A DNA stretch of 64,000 nt from Gordius sp. MW1 (lineage: Eukaryota > Nematomorpha > Gordioida > Gordea > Gordiidae), in NCBI GenBank assembly GCA_964036665.1, contig OZ038533.1, forward strand, positions 7,214,413 through 7,278,412, written 5' to 3'. Numbering within the stretch: the stretch's first letter is position 1; each line of letters begins with the position of its first letter. Shown here one piece after another: positions 47,089 to 57,964 of the stretch. The position numbers were made by a program, and so were the translations under genes. The notes under the pieces are model-generated. The model ran no database searches. It was not told the origin of the DNA and was given only the letters and a program-made list of their open reading frames with translations.

Positions 47089-50000
47089 ATGAAACCGCCG
47101 ATATATAAATTTATACCAGATGATAGTGTAGTTAGGTGGATAGATAAAAAGTTCTATAAAGGTGATAATGTTAAGTTAATACTTATCGCATTATAGATAC
47201 TAATATTTTTGCCCCTGAAGAGGATTCTAAAACGTCAAATTATCGAGCTTATTCCTATTCTCATGGTAAGTTCCAATGATTATTAAATTGTAATCTACTT
47301 TAAGTTAATTACAAATATTAATAATTAATTTTTAAGAGCCTAAAAAAATCGTTAATAACTAAAGCTATAATGCATTAATCTTATATACTAAATATCAATT
47401 TTTGTACTTTTAGCTTATAACAATTTGCATTTTATAAAGTGTATAAAAACAATATAATAATAATGATCATGTTTTTTATTACTATGATTCTTTTTGTAGT
47501 TGATTTTTCCTTAAAACTTATGTTCATTAGATTTGTCAACATGCTATTATTATTATAAATTTAATTAATGCCTCAGATTTAATATATTGAAACCTAAAAA
47601 TCAAAAATTTTTAGCATACATTTATGTGTTTTAAGAAAATGTAGGTACTTCAGTTGCACTTCCTAGCGAATCATATAACAAATCCCGTGTCGCATCTCTG
47701 TACAACTCTTTAGGACTTGGTATTAAAAGAAAAAGAGGAAGGCCACGGAAAAATTTTAATCCCTTCCTTGACTTTAATTACACACTAGAAAAACAATCAA
47801 GACCGCAAGAATCCAAGTTGTTGAATTTTAATCAATTCTTATCCATTGAAAAGGACAACAATAAGGGTATTATATATTTTAAATTAGCGCTTATAGAATT
47901 GTTGTTTACCAAACTTAAAATATAATCTCTTAAAAATGGAAAAAAAATTGCATGAATTTGTGTAGGTTAAATTTATAGTTTCACCAAACATTGAATGTTG
48001 TTTTTGGGGTTGTCATGATGATTTTGTTGAATAGTTATTTTTACCAAAATTGTTCAGAATTTTAAAGAACATCGTAGTAAATCCTTAATCTTTTTACGTC
48101 ATTTGCAAATTTTAGATGTAGGCAGTCTTGAGATCTCACCTTATCTTAAATGCATTTTGTGTTGAATTTAGTAATAATTTATCTAAATTTAACCTTAGCT
48201 ATGATATGACTTAACTTCTGTATGCCTTTGGAGATGAGTTGTTCCATATTAAGCATGATCAAAACTAACATAAATAATTACCTGATAAGCAGGAATTATA
48301 GGATAACACATTCTTGCAAATCTTACAAAAAAAAATCTATTTTCTTATAATCTTTTCCATACTTCACTTTTTTCTCTAAGATTTTCTTTTATACTTTATA
48401 AAAATTTTTCTGAATATTTTCAATTTTATCAGTAGATTTTTTTGTTCCATACTTAATTGTTTGTATATTAGAATAAGCGCGAAATGAATAAATGAGTGTT
48501 TAACAATAACTTGTAATTAATTTTTATAAATTTTATAGATTGTTTTAAACAGAATAAAAGACTACTTAGGCTCTTTTAAACTATTCCGGGCCGGGCCTAT
48601 AATTTATAAATTAGGTTCGGCCCGGCATTCCGGGCCTCGGGCCGCCCGTGCAGGTCTCTACCCCTCCTACATTTTTTTTAAATGGTGCAATATTCTAATT
48701 TGGTGACTAGTGCTTTTGAGCGCATTGCTCTATATATGTTTTATTTAAGCAAATTATTTTTGCAATTTGCAAGCTACAACCGACCTCAAAAATTTTCTAA
48801 TTTGGTGCCCGTTGCTTTTGAATTTGCTATAACCTTGTTTTTCATAATTCAAATGTATACAGAACAAGAAGATTTGTTTGAGGGGTTAGATGAGGAATTG
48901 GAAAACGAAGAGTCCATTGGGGGCAAAGAAGAAGGTGAGCCAGCTGAAGATGATTTAGATATGGGAGAAGAGGAAGAGGAACGCGGCTATGAAAATCAAG
49001 CCATTGGCGATGATGCAGACCTCGTTTCACTGAGGCTGAGAAGAGATGCTCACAAGAATAGGTCTAATATTGCATCTAGCTCTACTCAAGAGGAACGCGC
49101 AAGTGTGGATCAACTTGAGGATGATACACTTTGCAAAGTGGTAAAAAGTGAAGCAGGTATATGTTTGTATTTACCCTTTAGTCTGTGAAATGATATGAAC
49201 TGCATAGTATTTAACCATAGACTAGATACACTGCTCAGCCATATGTTTCATATGGTAAATTGGGAACCGGCCAAAGTCGCAGAAAAAAAGCAGCAGAATT
49301 GGTCAGAACTGGTCAGATCAAGATTGGTCAGGAGGGTTAGGGTTAGTGTTTTAGGTCAGCGTTTTAGGTTCGGGTTAGGGTTAGGGTTAGGGTTAGATGC
49401 ACATCAAATTCCTTCCCCATTTGAGATTTAATTCTAATATATTGATTATCTAAAATCTTGATCTGACCAGTTCTGATCAATTCCACTGCTTTTTTTCTGC
49501 GACTTTGACCCCGATTCGGTAAATTGTTTGTTGAATTTTCCTTCATTTTGGAAACAACAACTGGTGTATTTAAACCATGTAATTTTGCGCTATAACAGTG
49601 AATTAACCTTCCTCACTAGTTTATAAATTTGAACGAACGTCAATACATTAATATTATGCAAAATATAGATGACGGTAATTATTAAAAAAAACTTTCATCA
49701 CAATTTTCACATTTTTATGTATTGTGTAAATGATATTTATTTTAAAATGCTGTTTTTGATATCTACCCAATTCAATATTTTTTATTTACCCTTTTAAGAT
49801 TGTTAAAATTTGCGATAATTACTAATTTCTTTATCCTCACCACTTTACCGGCAGTCCATCAAGTCTATGTATATAACTTTTATAATTGACAAAAAAGACT
49901 TAACATTTGTTATGTTAATTGTTTTACATAAATTTACGACTTGTAGGTCTACCTTTTTATGATAAAATCATTGGTTATTTAAGTAATCACCTTGGTTTAT

Positions 50001-50416
50001 TATCAATTGCAAAAGGTTTTAATGAGTTAATGATACTAATTTGACAAATTGGTTAAACACATAAACCTTACTTTCAAGAATTTTCTCAATACTTGGTACG
50101 TTTCCCTATAACTTTATCATATATATTTTTCAATTACTATTCTTTTTTTGACTAGATATAAGTTTTTTTATATTCACTTCATCGGACTGATTTGATTAGA
50201 CATTAGAGCAAAGTTCTGGACTCTAATGAAAGATTTTATATTGATAATGACCAAGTGATTTTAGTTTATAATACCCTTCTATATATATTGTGTTTTTAGA
50301 TTACGCTACTCCCCATGTTATAAATACAACAATTGATGACAGGAACCTCAAGGCTACAAGTCTCGAATGTAACGTGTCACTTGTCGATATCAACGTTGAT
50401 AAGAAAACGGAAATTG
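47089..50416 (+). CDS. AT-hook protein gene, five exons recognised (partial)
   Basis: Exons 47089-47161, 47197-47265, 47645-47866, 48863-49156 and 50300-50416 have GT-AG junctions, all phase 1, and join in one frame. The protein starts MKPPIYKFIPDDSVVRWIDK, continues NIFAPEEDSKTSNYRAYSYS, then SLGLGIKRKRGRPRKNF with a canonical AT-hook core (RGRPRK), then a very acidic exon (DLFEGLDEELENEES, GEEEEERG) and a last seen exon DYATPHVINTTIDDRN. An AT-hook binds the minor groove of AT-rich DNA, so a chromatin role is likely. Further exons must exist to the right, but none was recognised. The first intron would be only 35 bases, and the upstream start is uncertain. Family unknown. Confidence 0.65.
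48540..48659 (-). repeat. Solo hAT-like end, GGGCCGGGCC type
   Basis: On minus it starts TAGAGACCTGCACGGGCGGC and runs through GGCCCGGAATGCCGGGCCG. It resembles the outer end at 57951 and has no visible partner. It lies in intron 3 of the AT-hook gene. Confidence 0.5.
49263..49517. mobile_element. Hairpin element D with telomere-like core
   Basis: 255 bp between direct repeats GGTAAATTG (49254-49262 and 49518-49526). The arms are CCAAAGTCGCAGAAAAAAAG followed by tandem TGGTCAGA words, and the inverse GACCAGTTCTGATC...CTGCGACTTTG. The core (49335-49421) has TTAGGGTTAGTG, TTTTAGGTCAGCGTTTTAGG, four TTAGGG-like units and TAGATGCACATCAAATTCC. It is in intron 4 of the AT-hook gene. Confidence 0.8.
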
Positions 50417-50419
50417 GTA

Positions 50420-51950
50420 AATTTAAGCAATCTGGTAATTACTTTATTAAATAAATTTTAAGGCTAACCCTTATACCTTGTAAAGTGAGTGTAGCCACTA
50501 GCAGATTTAATTTTGTTTTTCTGCTATTTCTTCTTTTCTTAATATCAGAGAGTCTATTAAAAATTTAATAAGTCTAAACTTTCACTCTTTCTGGGAGATG
50601 GTGTGAGGTGTTTTTCCAATAGTTTGAAGGAAAATTGAGGAAATAAGAATTTTATCAAATTTTAAGTTTTGGACCACATATATTTTATTCTAAGAATTAG
50701 AGTATTCCGGTATGAGGTGTTTTTAAACACTAATTGAATAGGCAACTTTAATTAAAAGGCTAGCAACTTTGCCTACGTATGTCTTTAAATTACCAATATT
50801 ATTGTAGTCTTCTTAAATATGTTAACACGGGAAATGGAAAATATATTTTTTAATTAACTTTTGCTTTTATTCCTTAAATGGAAGTTATTAAATCTAGTGA
50901 ATAAATATCAAGATCTATTGTTAGTTATTTTATCTTATACTATAATCATTCCATTTCAGCCATATTTAAACCTTTGTTCACTTGATATAATATGCAAATA
51001 TAGTGTAATCTGCAATAATATGAGCTTCTATCACGTCGTTCATCTTTTTTCATCATTGTCCCTATTTTATTCCACCGCCAAATTTTCTCACTAAGAAACT
51101 CCATTAGCCGAACCTTTAATTTAGGTGTGTTTTTAAAACCCCATTTTACTACAGGCTCTTTTTATTTAGAGGAAGCATATATAGTGTTAAGATATAATAC
51201 ATTTGCCTGTCCAAATTGAATACAATTTTTATTTTACATGCGATCAATATCTATTTAAAAAAAAAATTACTAACAAGGATAACTTAAGAGAAATAAACTC
51301 TGCCCATTTTGGTTTTTGAACTCACCTTGGTGCTGTTCTGGACCAAAGATTTATAATGGGTGTATTAATCTATATGACCATTACCCATTTAAATAAATTT
51401 TCTAGATTTATTTATAGAATATTCATTTTTGTATCTAAATTTTTGTTTAAATATGATATTACCATTGCCACGAACATGTGTCGCGTTTTTATGTTTTGCA
51501 ATTGAAAATATATAATGGTAATCGACCCAGGTTTCATTCTTTATATTTATTTAGAAACTTTAACCTCTTATATTGCTACGATATAACCGATATATATGTA
51601 TATATTAATAAATATTAAATTATAGTACCAATCAACTGTAATTTGCTTCATTCACCCAAGGTCAAGATTAAGCTCGAAAAACTGACTTTTTCGGATATTA
51701 ATAATTTGCGTAACGCCTCTTAAAGGTTTAATAAATGTTTTTATTTTTGTTCGAATTGTTAATATATTTATTGTAAATTAGACAACATTTGATATTTGTA
51801 AATAAAGTATGCTATAAATATGTCTAAAAATGGAATTTCAGAATTAATGGACTGTTTGAAATTTTTAATTAGAACCTGCATAAAAAGAGACATCGGATCT
51901 GTTTTAACCATTCATACTATCGAACGAATTGTACATAATTTATAAGAAAA
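50420..51950. other. AT-rich DNA, no further exon recognised
   Basis: This should contain the fifth intron of the AT-hook gene. Short ORFs such as 50861-51094 lack splice context and family motifs. Confidence 0.45.
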
Positions 51951-51956
51951 AAACTC

Positions 51957-52320
51957 GGGCCTTCGGCCCTCGTGGGAAGGGGGAGGGGGGAAGGGGATGG
52001 GGGGAAGGGGAGGGGGGAAGGGAAGGGGGGACGACTCATCTATACTCCGTATAAATGTATCATATTTGCTATGCAATTTATGGGCGAGAAAGGTAGGAAG
52101 GGGCGAGAATGTCTATAGGGGGTTTTAAATGCCTAATGATTAATTAATTATTTATACAAATTTTCCATGTAATTAAAAAAAATTGCCCTCTCCGGGATTC
52201 GAACCTACATCAGTAGAGGCAGCCTTTGTAGGGGCACAGGGAACCATATAAGTAGAGGTATAGGCCTTTGTAGGGGAGGGCATAGAGTAATTATCGATGT
52301 TAAACAATTGAATTATTCAT
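51957..52320 (-). mobile_element. HINE/DINE-like element, copy 3, truncated
   Basis: The hairpin GGGCCTTCGGCCC is at 51957-51969, the GGGGAAGGGG-rich stretch follows, then the subterminal repeat TTGCTATGCAATTTATGGGC at 52066-52085 and one tRNA-like module at 52185-52281 (minus strand; GGTTCGAATCCCGG and pairing GCCCTC/GAGGGC). The far end is missing; PIF/Harbinger code begins about 100 bp on. Confidence 0.65.
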
Positions 52321-52394
52321 TACTAATTCTTTTTTAGGGGAAAAGGTCATACTTTGGTTTTTTTAACTAATGGGTGTCAAAGGTTGTTAATATG

Positions 52395-52680
52395 AGAAAA
52401 GCGAAAATACCCCAAAGAAGAGGAAATTATAAGAAAATTAAAACATGTAATGTTCAACCTATACATTTGAAATCTCCATCTTTGGAAGATTTTGAAAAAA
52501 TAAATTTCTATAAATTATGGAACTTTCCTAATTGCATAGGTGCTCTTGATGGTAAGCACTGTGAAGTGAAATAAAAAAGCCCTCAAATTCTGGAAGTGCA
52601 TTTTATAACTACAAGCACTATTTTTCAATAGTTTTGCAAAACTGCCTTGGATTTTTATTAATTGCTATAAATTAAATTTT
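52395..52680 (+). pseudogene. PIF/Harbinger transposase fragment, copy 1
   Basis: The frame reads RRGNYKKIKTCNVQPIHLKS, then LWNFPNCIGALDGKHCEVK, with the DGKH first catalytic Asp of Harbinger DDE nucleases, and a TAA. One base shifted, it continues KPSNSGSAFYNYKHYFSIVL, the next conserved block. Second Asp and Glu are not present. It lies opposite to the MADF-like ORF at 52735-53067, as in PIF/Harbinger elements that carry a second DNA-binding protein gene. Confidence 0.8.
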
Positions 52681-52734
52681 CTATATGTGAATCTTTTACA
52701 TTTATAACACTTATTCCTATCATATTTATTAGAT

Positions 52735-53067
52735 TCATTTTAAGTATATCACAAATAAAATAAAATTGCATAGCAAGTAAAACATCACATCTACAATGTG
52801 TTTGTCCTGATTTTTGAATTCAAGGTCATAAATTTTCTCCAAAAAACTGTTTTCTGAACTTTTCTTTTCAATATTTAGGGTTGGAGGTTCTATATGAATA
52901 TTAATTAATATAAGCTTTATCAATTTACTATTTCCCTTATTACTAGTACAAGCATCTGAATACATGCTATCAGGGTTAATTGATAGATCTTCTCCAAACA
53001 TTATTGAGTCATCTAGACTAGACCATTGACTCCTAGGTTGTAAGGTAGGTCTTAAAAAGTCCATCAC
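52735..53067 (-). pseudogene. PIF/Harbinger second ORF, MADF-like tail, copy 1
   Basis: The frame MMDFLRPTLQPRSQWSSLDD, SINPDSMYSDACTSNK, then SSENSFLEKIYDLEFKNQDK resembles the part after a MADF domain and a degenerate BESS-type end in proteins accompanying PIF/Harbinger transposases. It is partial at the N-terminus. It is duplicated at 53357-53767. Confidence 0.55.
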
Positions 53068-53123
53068 AGTAAAATAAGGTCATTCACATAAGATAGGAAT
53101 ATCATCTATACATTATATATTGA

Positions 53124-53360
53124 AACATGTAATGTTCAACCTATACATTTGAAATCTCCATCTTTGGAAGATTTTGAAAAAATACTTCAAAATTTCTGTA
53201 AATTATGGAACTTTCCTAATTGCATAGGTGCTCTTGATGGTAAGCACTGTGAAGTGAAATAAAAAAGCCCTCAACTGGAAGTGCATTTTATAACTACAAG
53301 CACTACTTTTCAATAGTTTTGCACAACTGCCTTGGATTTTTATTAATTGCTATAAATTAA
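53124..53360 (+). pseudogene. PIF/Harbinger transposase fragment, copy 2
   Basis: Repeats 52445-52675 with small indels: KTCNVQPIHLKSPSLEDFEK-like start, NFPNCIGALDGKHCEVK, TAA. A 4-base change at CTCAACTGGAAGTGCATT replaces the longer spacing of copy 1. The two copies are in tandem, about 680 bp apart. Confidence 0.75.
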
Positions 53361-53767
53361 ATTTTCGAATCTTTTACATTTATAACACTTATTCCTATCA
53401 TATTTATTAGATTCGTTGTAAGTATATCACAAATAAAATAAAATTGCATAGCAAGTAAAACATCTACAATGTGTTTGTCCTGATTTTTGAATTCAAGGTC
53501 ACAAATCTTCTCCAAAAAACTGTTTTCTGAACTTTTCTTTTCAATATTTGAAGTTGGAGGTTCTATATGAATATTAATTAATATATGCTTTATCAATTTA
53601 CCATTTTCCTTATTACTAGTACAAGCATCTGAATACATGCTATCAGGGTTAATTGATAAATCTTCTCCAAATATTGAGTGATTCAGACTAGACCATTGAC
53701 TCCTAGGTTGTAAGGTAGGTCTTAAAAAGTCCATCACAGTAAAATACGGCCAATAAGATGTGGTCAA
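53357..53767 (-). pseudogene. PIF/Harbinger second ORF, MADF-like tail, copy 2
   Basis: A longer version of copy 1: it starts TTSYWPYFTVMDFLRPTLQP, so it retains the Trp/aromatic end of the MADF domain, and then runs parallel to 52735-53067 with few changes (SLNHSIFGEDLSINPD). It ends in a changed tail due to indels. It belongs to the tandem duplication. Confidence 0.55.
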
Positions 53768-54049
53768 ACCACTTCCACTTTTGAGATTTTTTGACTTATT
53801 TAACTCTTTCGTATGTGTCTCTGAGATTCTTCCCTCTAACTTTTATATCTTTACCTAAACTAATAAGCAGTTTAAAGTTATATTACTACTTGAGACCAAA
53901 ATCTTATTTTGTTCGCTTTTTGCCGCGTGCGAAAATAATCGTCAGCGATTTCACTATGAACGCCTTCTATTTAATTAATACATTTGTTATTTCCGTGCGA
54001 ATTAATTCACAATTCGCGCGTCATCACGAACGCGGGGTAAATGCGAGAT

Positions 54050-54709
54050 AGCGATTAAGAGAATTGATGCCAACCCTTCCCTTGCTTACCATATAATTCG
54101 ACCCAAAATAATGAGCGATACATACATACACCTCAGTTATATGCAAAATATCGATTAATTTTATCTTAAAGGGGGAGAGAGGGAGTGGAGGGTTAAGCTT
54201 TATGATTAGTTGTTTTTATCAAGGTTACGACAACATAACCTATTATTGGGTTGTTATAAAATAAATGATACATATAAAAGAATATCAAATGGAAGTACAA
54301 TCATTTATATCTATTTTTAAACAAATATTTCCGTTAAAATTTTTTCTCATCACGAGGAAAAATAAACATGTTGAAATCTAAATTTAAAAGTTAAAAGATA
54401 TCAAAATGCACAGGAAAATTTACGTAAATGAGAACTTTTAAAAATCATGAGGAAAAATAAACATTAAAGTTAAATATTCAAATAAAAAGTTTAAGAAATT
54501 TAGAGAAAAGTAAAGGCAATTAATTAAATTTCTTACACAATCATAAAATATTTAATGGGACCAATTTGTAGCAATCATATTATTTACAACAAATACTATT
54601 AATTTATTATTTATAAAATAAATGATACATATTTCATGTATCCATTTTACCTAATAAAAGCATTTTAACATTTAAAAAAAAAATTAGAAAAGTTTGCCGG
54701 GTCAGCTAG
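54050..54709 (+). mobile_element. Helitron 3' region, truncated
   Basis: It ends AAAGTTTGCCGGGTCAGCTAG at 54709 followed by T, the same terminus as at 4195 and 42963. The preceding AT-rich DNA contains GAGGAAAAATAAACAT twice (54353 and 54459). The left end was not found; the given start is approximate. Confidence 0.5.
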
Positions 54710-54929
54710 TTAAACATAAACTCTAAACTCCTTAAACCAATATTTAATGTTTATTTATTTGTGACCACTTGATAAAATTTTATCTTTTAATATTTATATA
54801 TCATCTCCAGACAAATAATCGCGAATTTTTATTCAGGCCCATTTATTTATTTATCCACTTGATAGTGATAAAATTCGTGCTCCATTTCAATATATAAAAT
54901 TTATTTATCATATTAAATTAATCCTATAA

Positions 54930-57261
54930 ATAAAAATTTTTGATGCTCACTTTGGCCAATGGTCATTTTTTTCCATTGGTCAGCAGCCAGCGGACGGCCA
55001 AAAAGTCATATTCTCAATGGTATTAATAGGAACAATCATAAGAGTCAAAAAAAAACGGAAAAAAAATTTCGATTCACAATTTGGCCAATGGTCATTTTTT
55101 TTCAATGGTCAGCAGCCAGGACACGGTAAAAGTGGATATAAATTCATAAGAGTCAAAAATACGAAAAAGAAATTTTCGAATAACATTTTGGCCAATGGTC
55201 ATTTTTTTCCATTGGTCAGCAGCCAGGACACGGTAAAAGTGGATATAAATTCAAATAGTCAAAAAAAACGAAAAAAAAAATTTTCGAATCACATTTTGGC
55301 CAATGGTCATTTTTTTCCATTGGTCAGCAGCCAACGGACGGCCAAGTCACAATAGCAATGGTAGTAACAGGAACAATCATAATAGTCAAAAAGAACGAAA
55401 AAAATAATTTCGAAACACATTTTGGCCAATAGTCATTTTTTTCCATTGGTCAGCAGCCAGCGGACGGCCAAAAAGTCTTATTATCAATGGTAGTAACAAG
55501 AACAATCATAAGAGTCAAAAAAAAACTCCGGGATTCGAACCCACAAACTAGTTAAATTAATTAAAATTAAAAGTAAACAGCGTGAGAAGACATTCGGTGC
55601 GTGACAAGACATTCGGTGCAAGACACCGAAGAGCGTGACAATATATAGATTCGGTGCAAGACATTCGGTAGCGTGACAAGACATCGGAAAATGGAAAGTG
55701 AGCCCATAATGAAACATAGACCCTTGTAGGGGAGGGCATAGGGTAATTATCAATGTTAACCAATTCAAAAACGAAAATAAAATTTCGATTTATACTTTGG
55801 CCAATGGTCATTTTTTTCATTGGTCAGTAGCCAGCGGACGGCCAAAAGGTCACATTATCAATGGTATTAACAAGAACAATATATTAATTTAATTTAAAAA
55901 ATAAAAAAAATTTTGCCCTCTCCGGGATTCAAACCCACATTAGTAAAGGCATAGGGTTTGGTAAGGGGCACAGGGACCCATATCAGTAAAGGCATAGGCT
56001 TTGGTAAGGGGCACAGGGACCCATATCAGTAGAGGCGTAGGCCCTTGTAGGAAAGGGCATAGGGTAATTATTAATGTTAACCTATTCAAAGACGAAAAAA
56101 TACCATAAATTGCATATAGCAATTAAAAATTTCGCTTTATTTGGCCAATGGTAATTTTTTTCATTGGTCAGTAGCCAGCGGATGGTCAAAAATTCATATT
56201 ATCAATGGTATTAACAAGAACAAAATATTAATTTAATTTAAACCCTGGCTTGAACCCGGGATATCCAGGTCACAAAGCTGGCGCCAATAACTTGGTGGAT
56301 GGCGAGAACGCCGGCGCTGCCAAACAACGCGCTTATCGGGCACGCCTCTCGGCTGCCGGTGACACCGGCGAAGCTGCCAAGAAACGCGCTTATCGCGCGC
56401 AACGCTCGGCCACTGATGGCATAGTCAAAAAAACGAAAAAAATAATTTCGATTCACATTTTGGCCAATGGTCATTTTTTCCATCGGTCAGGAGCCAGCGG
56501 ACGGCCAAAAAGTTATAATAGCATTGGTAGTAACAGGAATAATCATAATAGTCAAAAAAAAACCCGGGTTTCGAACCCAAAAACTGGTTAAATTAACCGG
56601 GATTTGAACCTAAAAACTAGTTAAATTAATAAGAGCAATATCTATAGTGTTAAAAAAAGCGTGACAAGACATTCGGTGCAAGACATTCGGCGCGTGACAA
56701 GACATTCGGAAAATGGAAAGTGAGCCCATAAAATGCATAGCAATTAAAACTTTTGTAGGAGCACAGGGACTCACATCAGTAGAGGCATAGGCCCTTGTAG
56801 TGGAGGGCATAGGGTAATTATCAATGTTAACCTATTCGAAAACGAACAAAAAATTTCGAGTTATTTGGACAATGGTAATTTTTTTCAATGGTCAGTAGCC
56901 TGCGGACGGTCAAAAAGTCATATTATCAATGGTATTAACACAAAATATTAATTTAATTAACAGGGACCCATATCAGTAGAGGCATAGGCCCTTGTAGTGG
57001 AGGGCATAGGGTAATTATCAATGTTAACCTATTCAAAAACGAACAAAAAATTTCGATTTATTTGGCCAATGGTAATTTTTTTCAATGGTCAGTAGCCTGC
57101 GGACGGTCAAAAAGTCATATTATCAATGGTATTAACAAGAACAATATATTAATTTAATTTAAAAAAGGCTGGCGCCAATAACTTGGTGGACGGACGACGG
57201 ACGGACGACGGAAGGACAACCAAAAACGAGCCCATAAATTGCATAGCAATTAAAAGTCATT
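54930..57261 (-). mobile_element. HINE/DINE-like array, copy 4
   Basis: The far subterminal repeat GCCCATAAATTGCATAGCAA is at 57230-57249, preceded by GGACGGACGACGGACGGACG. To the left are many tandem units with GCCAATGGTCATTTTTTCCA-type hairpins and CAGCAGCCAGCGGACGGCCA, plus tRNA-like modules (for example 55915-56058, here with three inner repeats). GAGCCCATAA words recur inside (55690, 56724). The GC hairpin end is missing. There are no genes. Confidence 0.65.
56270..56430 (+). other. GC-rich Ala/Arg repeat-coding island
   Basis: In the middle of AT-rich repeats lies about 160 bp of GC-rich DNA coding GENAGAAKQRAYRARLSAAG and DTGEAAKKRAYRAQRSATDG: two copies of an 18-residue basic unit with G or C in most third positions. 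The flanking phrase AAGCTGGCGCCAATAACTTGGTGGA also occurs at 57168, where this island is absent, so it looks inserted. It may derive from a basic N-terminal tail such as those of Helitron-type proteins; that is a guess. Confidence 0.5.
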
Positions 57262-57301
57262 AGGAAAAAGCGTTAATTTTTTTCCTCTAGCTATATAATA
57301 T

Positions 57302-57574
57302 CTAGATTTTACCTGAGGTGCTAACTAATTTTCTATGAATTGTTATTAATGCTAATCCATTTAATCGATCTTTTAATATACTATTTTTTACAAAAGTTTT
57401 ACGTCTCCATGGTTTGAAAAAACTTCGCTTATTGGTGCTTGTGGTTTGGGAAGATAGCGTAATATATATAAAACAGTGTGGTTTATTATCCATTGGTTTA
57501 ACAATTTTAAAAGCTAATGGGCCGTCGAGACCATTGACAAAAGAGTTTGAGACACCCCAGTCAAATACTATCAA
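57302..57574 (-). pseudogene. hAT-like transposase C-terminal fragment
   Basis: The minus-strand frame ends TTSTNKRSFFKPWRRKTFVK and NSILKDRLNGLALITIHRKL. The pattern T-(N)ERSFS-LR-LKT then DRLNGLALL-IH is the end of hAT-type transposases of the ZMYM/TTF-zinc-finger group. The first 35 or so residues show no match and no upstream domain is present. Confidence 0.65.
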
Positions 57575-57964
57575 TCAAAATCTGATGTTAAGTTGAGATT
57601 TGTGCCAATTAAATCACTATTAAGTTCTTTTAAGTTCTGATCAAATAATTTATCTTAGGTATACAAGATATGAAAGTTAGCTTGAGCTAGTTTTTTTATC
57701 AAGAAACTGTTCATTTATTTTTATGATAAAGGAATTTTCTCTGATCTTGGCCCGAAATCATCCTGGGCCGAGTGGTATGCTCCACTTGCTAGGCCTTTTT
57801 AGGTATATACATTGCCTTTCTCATGTTTGCATTTAATTTTACCACCAGATTTTACTATAAGACCGATTGTGTCTAATTTTGTAATCTCCTTGTAATACAG
57901 CTTAATTATTTCGTTCCGAGAGCCCCATAAGTAAAACATTTAATGCGAATTAGAGACCTGCCCG

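Noticed and set aside
48682..48862. N-terminal 60 residues of the 168-codon ORF at 48682-49188
   Set aside because: The coding signal begins only after the acceptor ATACAG at 48862, in frame with exon 3; the earlier part is AT-rich intron.
49335..49410. TTAGGG-like repeats as an internal telomere or telomere fusion
   Set aside because: The units are few and interspersed with a fixed non-telomeric phrase that recurs at 23430, 28770 and 46641, always inside inverted-repeat elements. This is a dispersed element, not a chromosome end.
56270..56430. Bacterial contamination at the GC-rich island
   Set aside because: It is embedded in arrays typical of this genome on both sides, and is only about 160 bp.
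54930..57200. CRISPR-like array
   Set aside because: Units are tandem without unique spacers of constant length, and the sequence is animal nuclear DNA.
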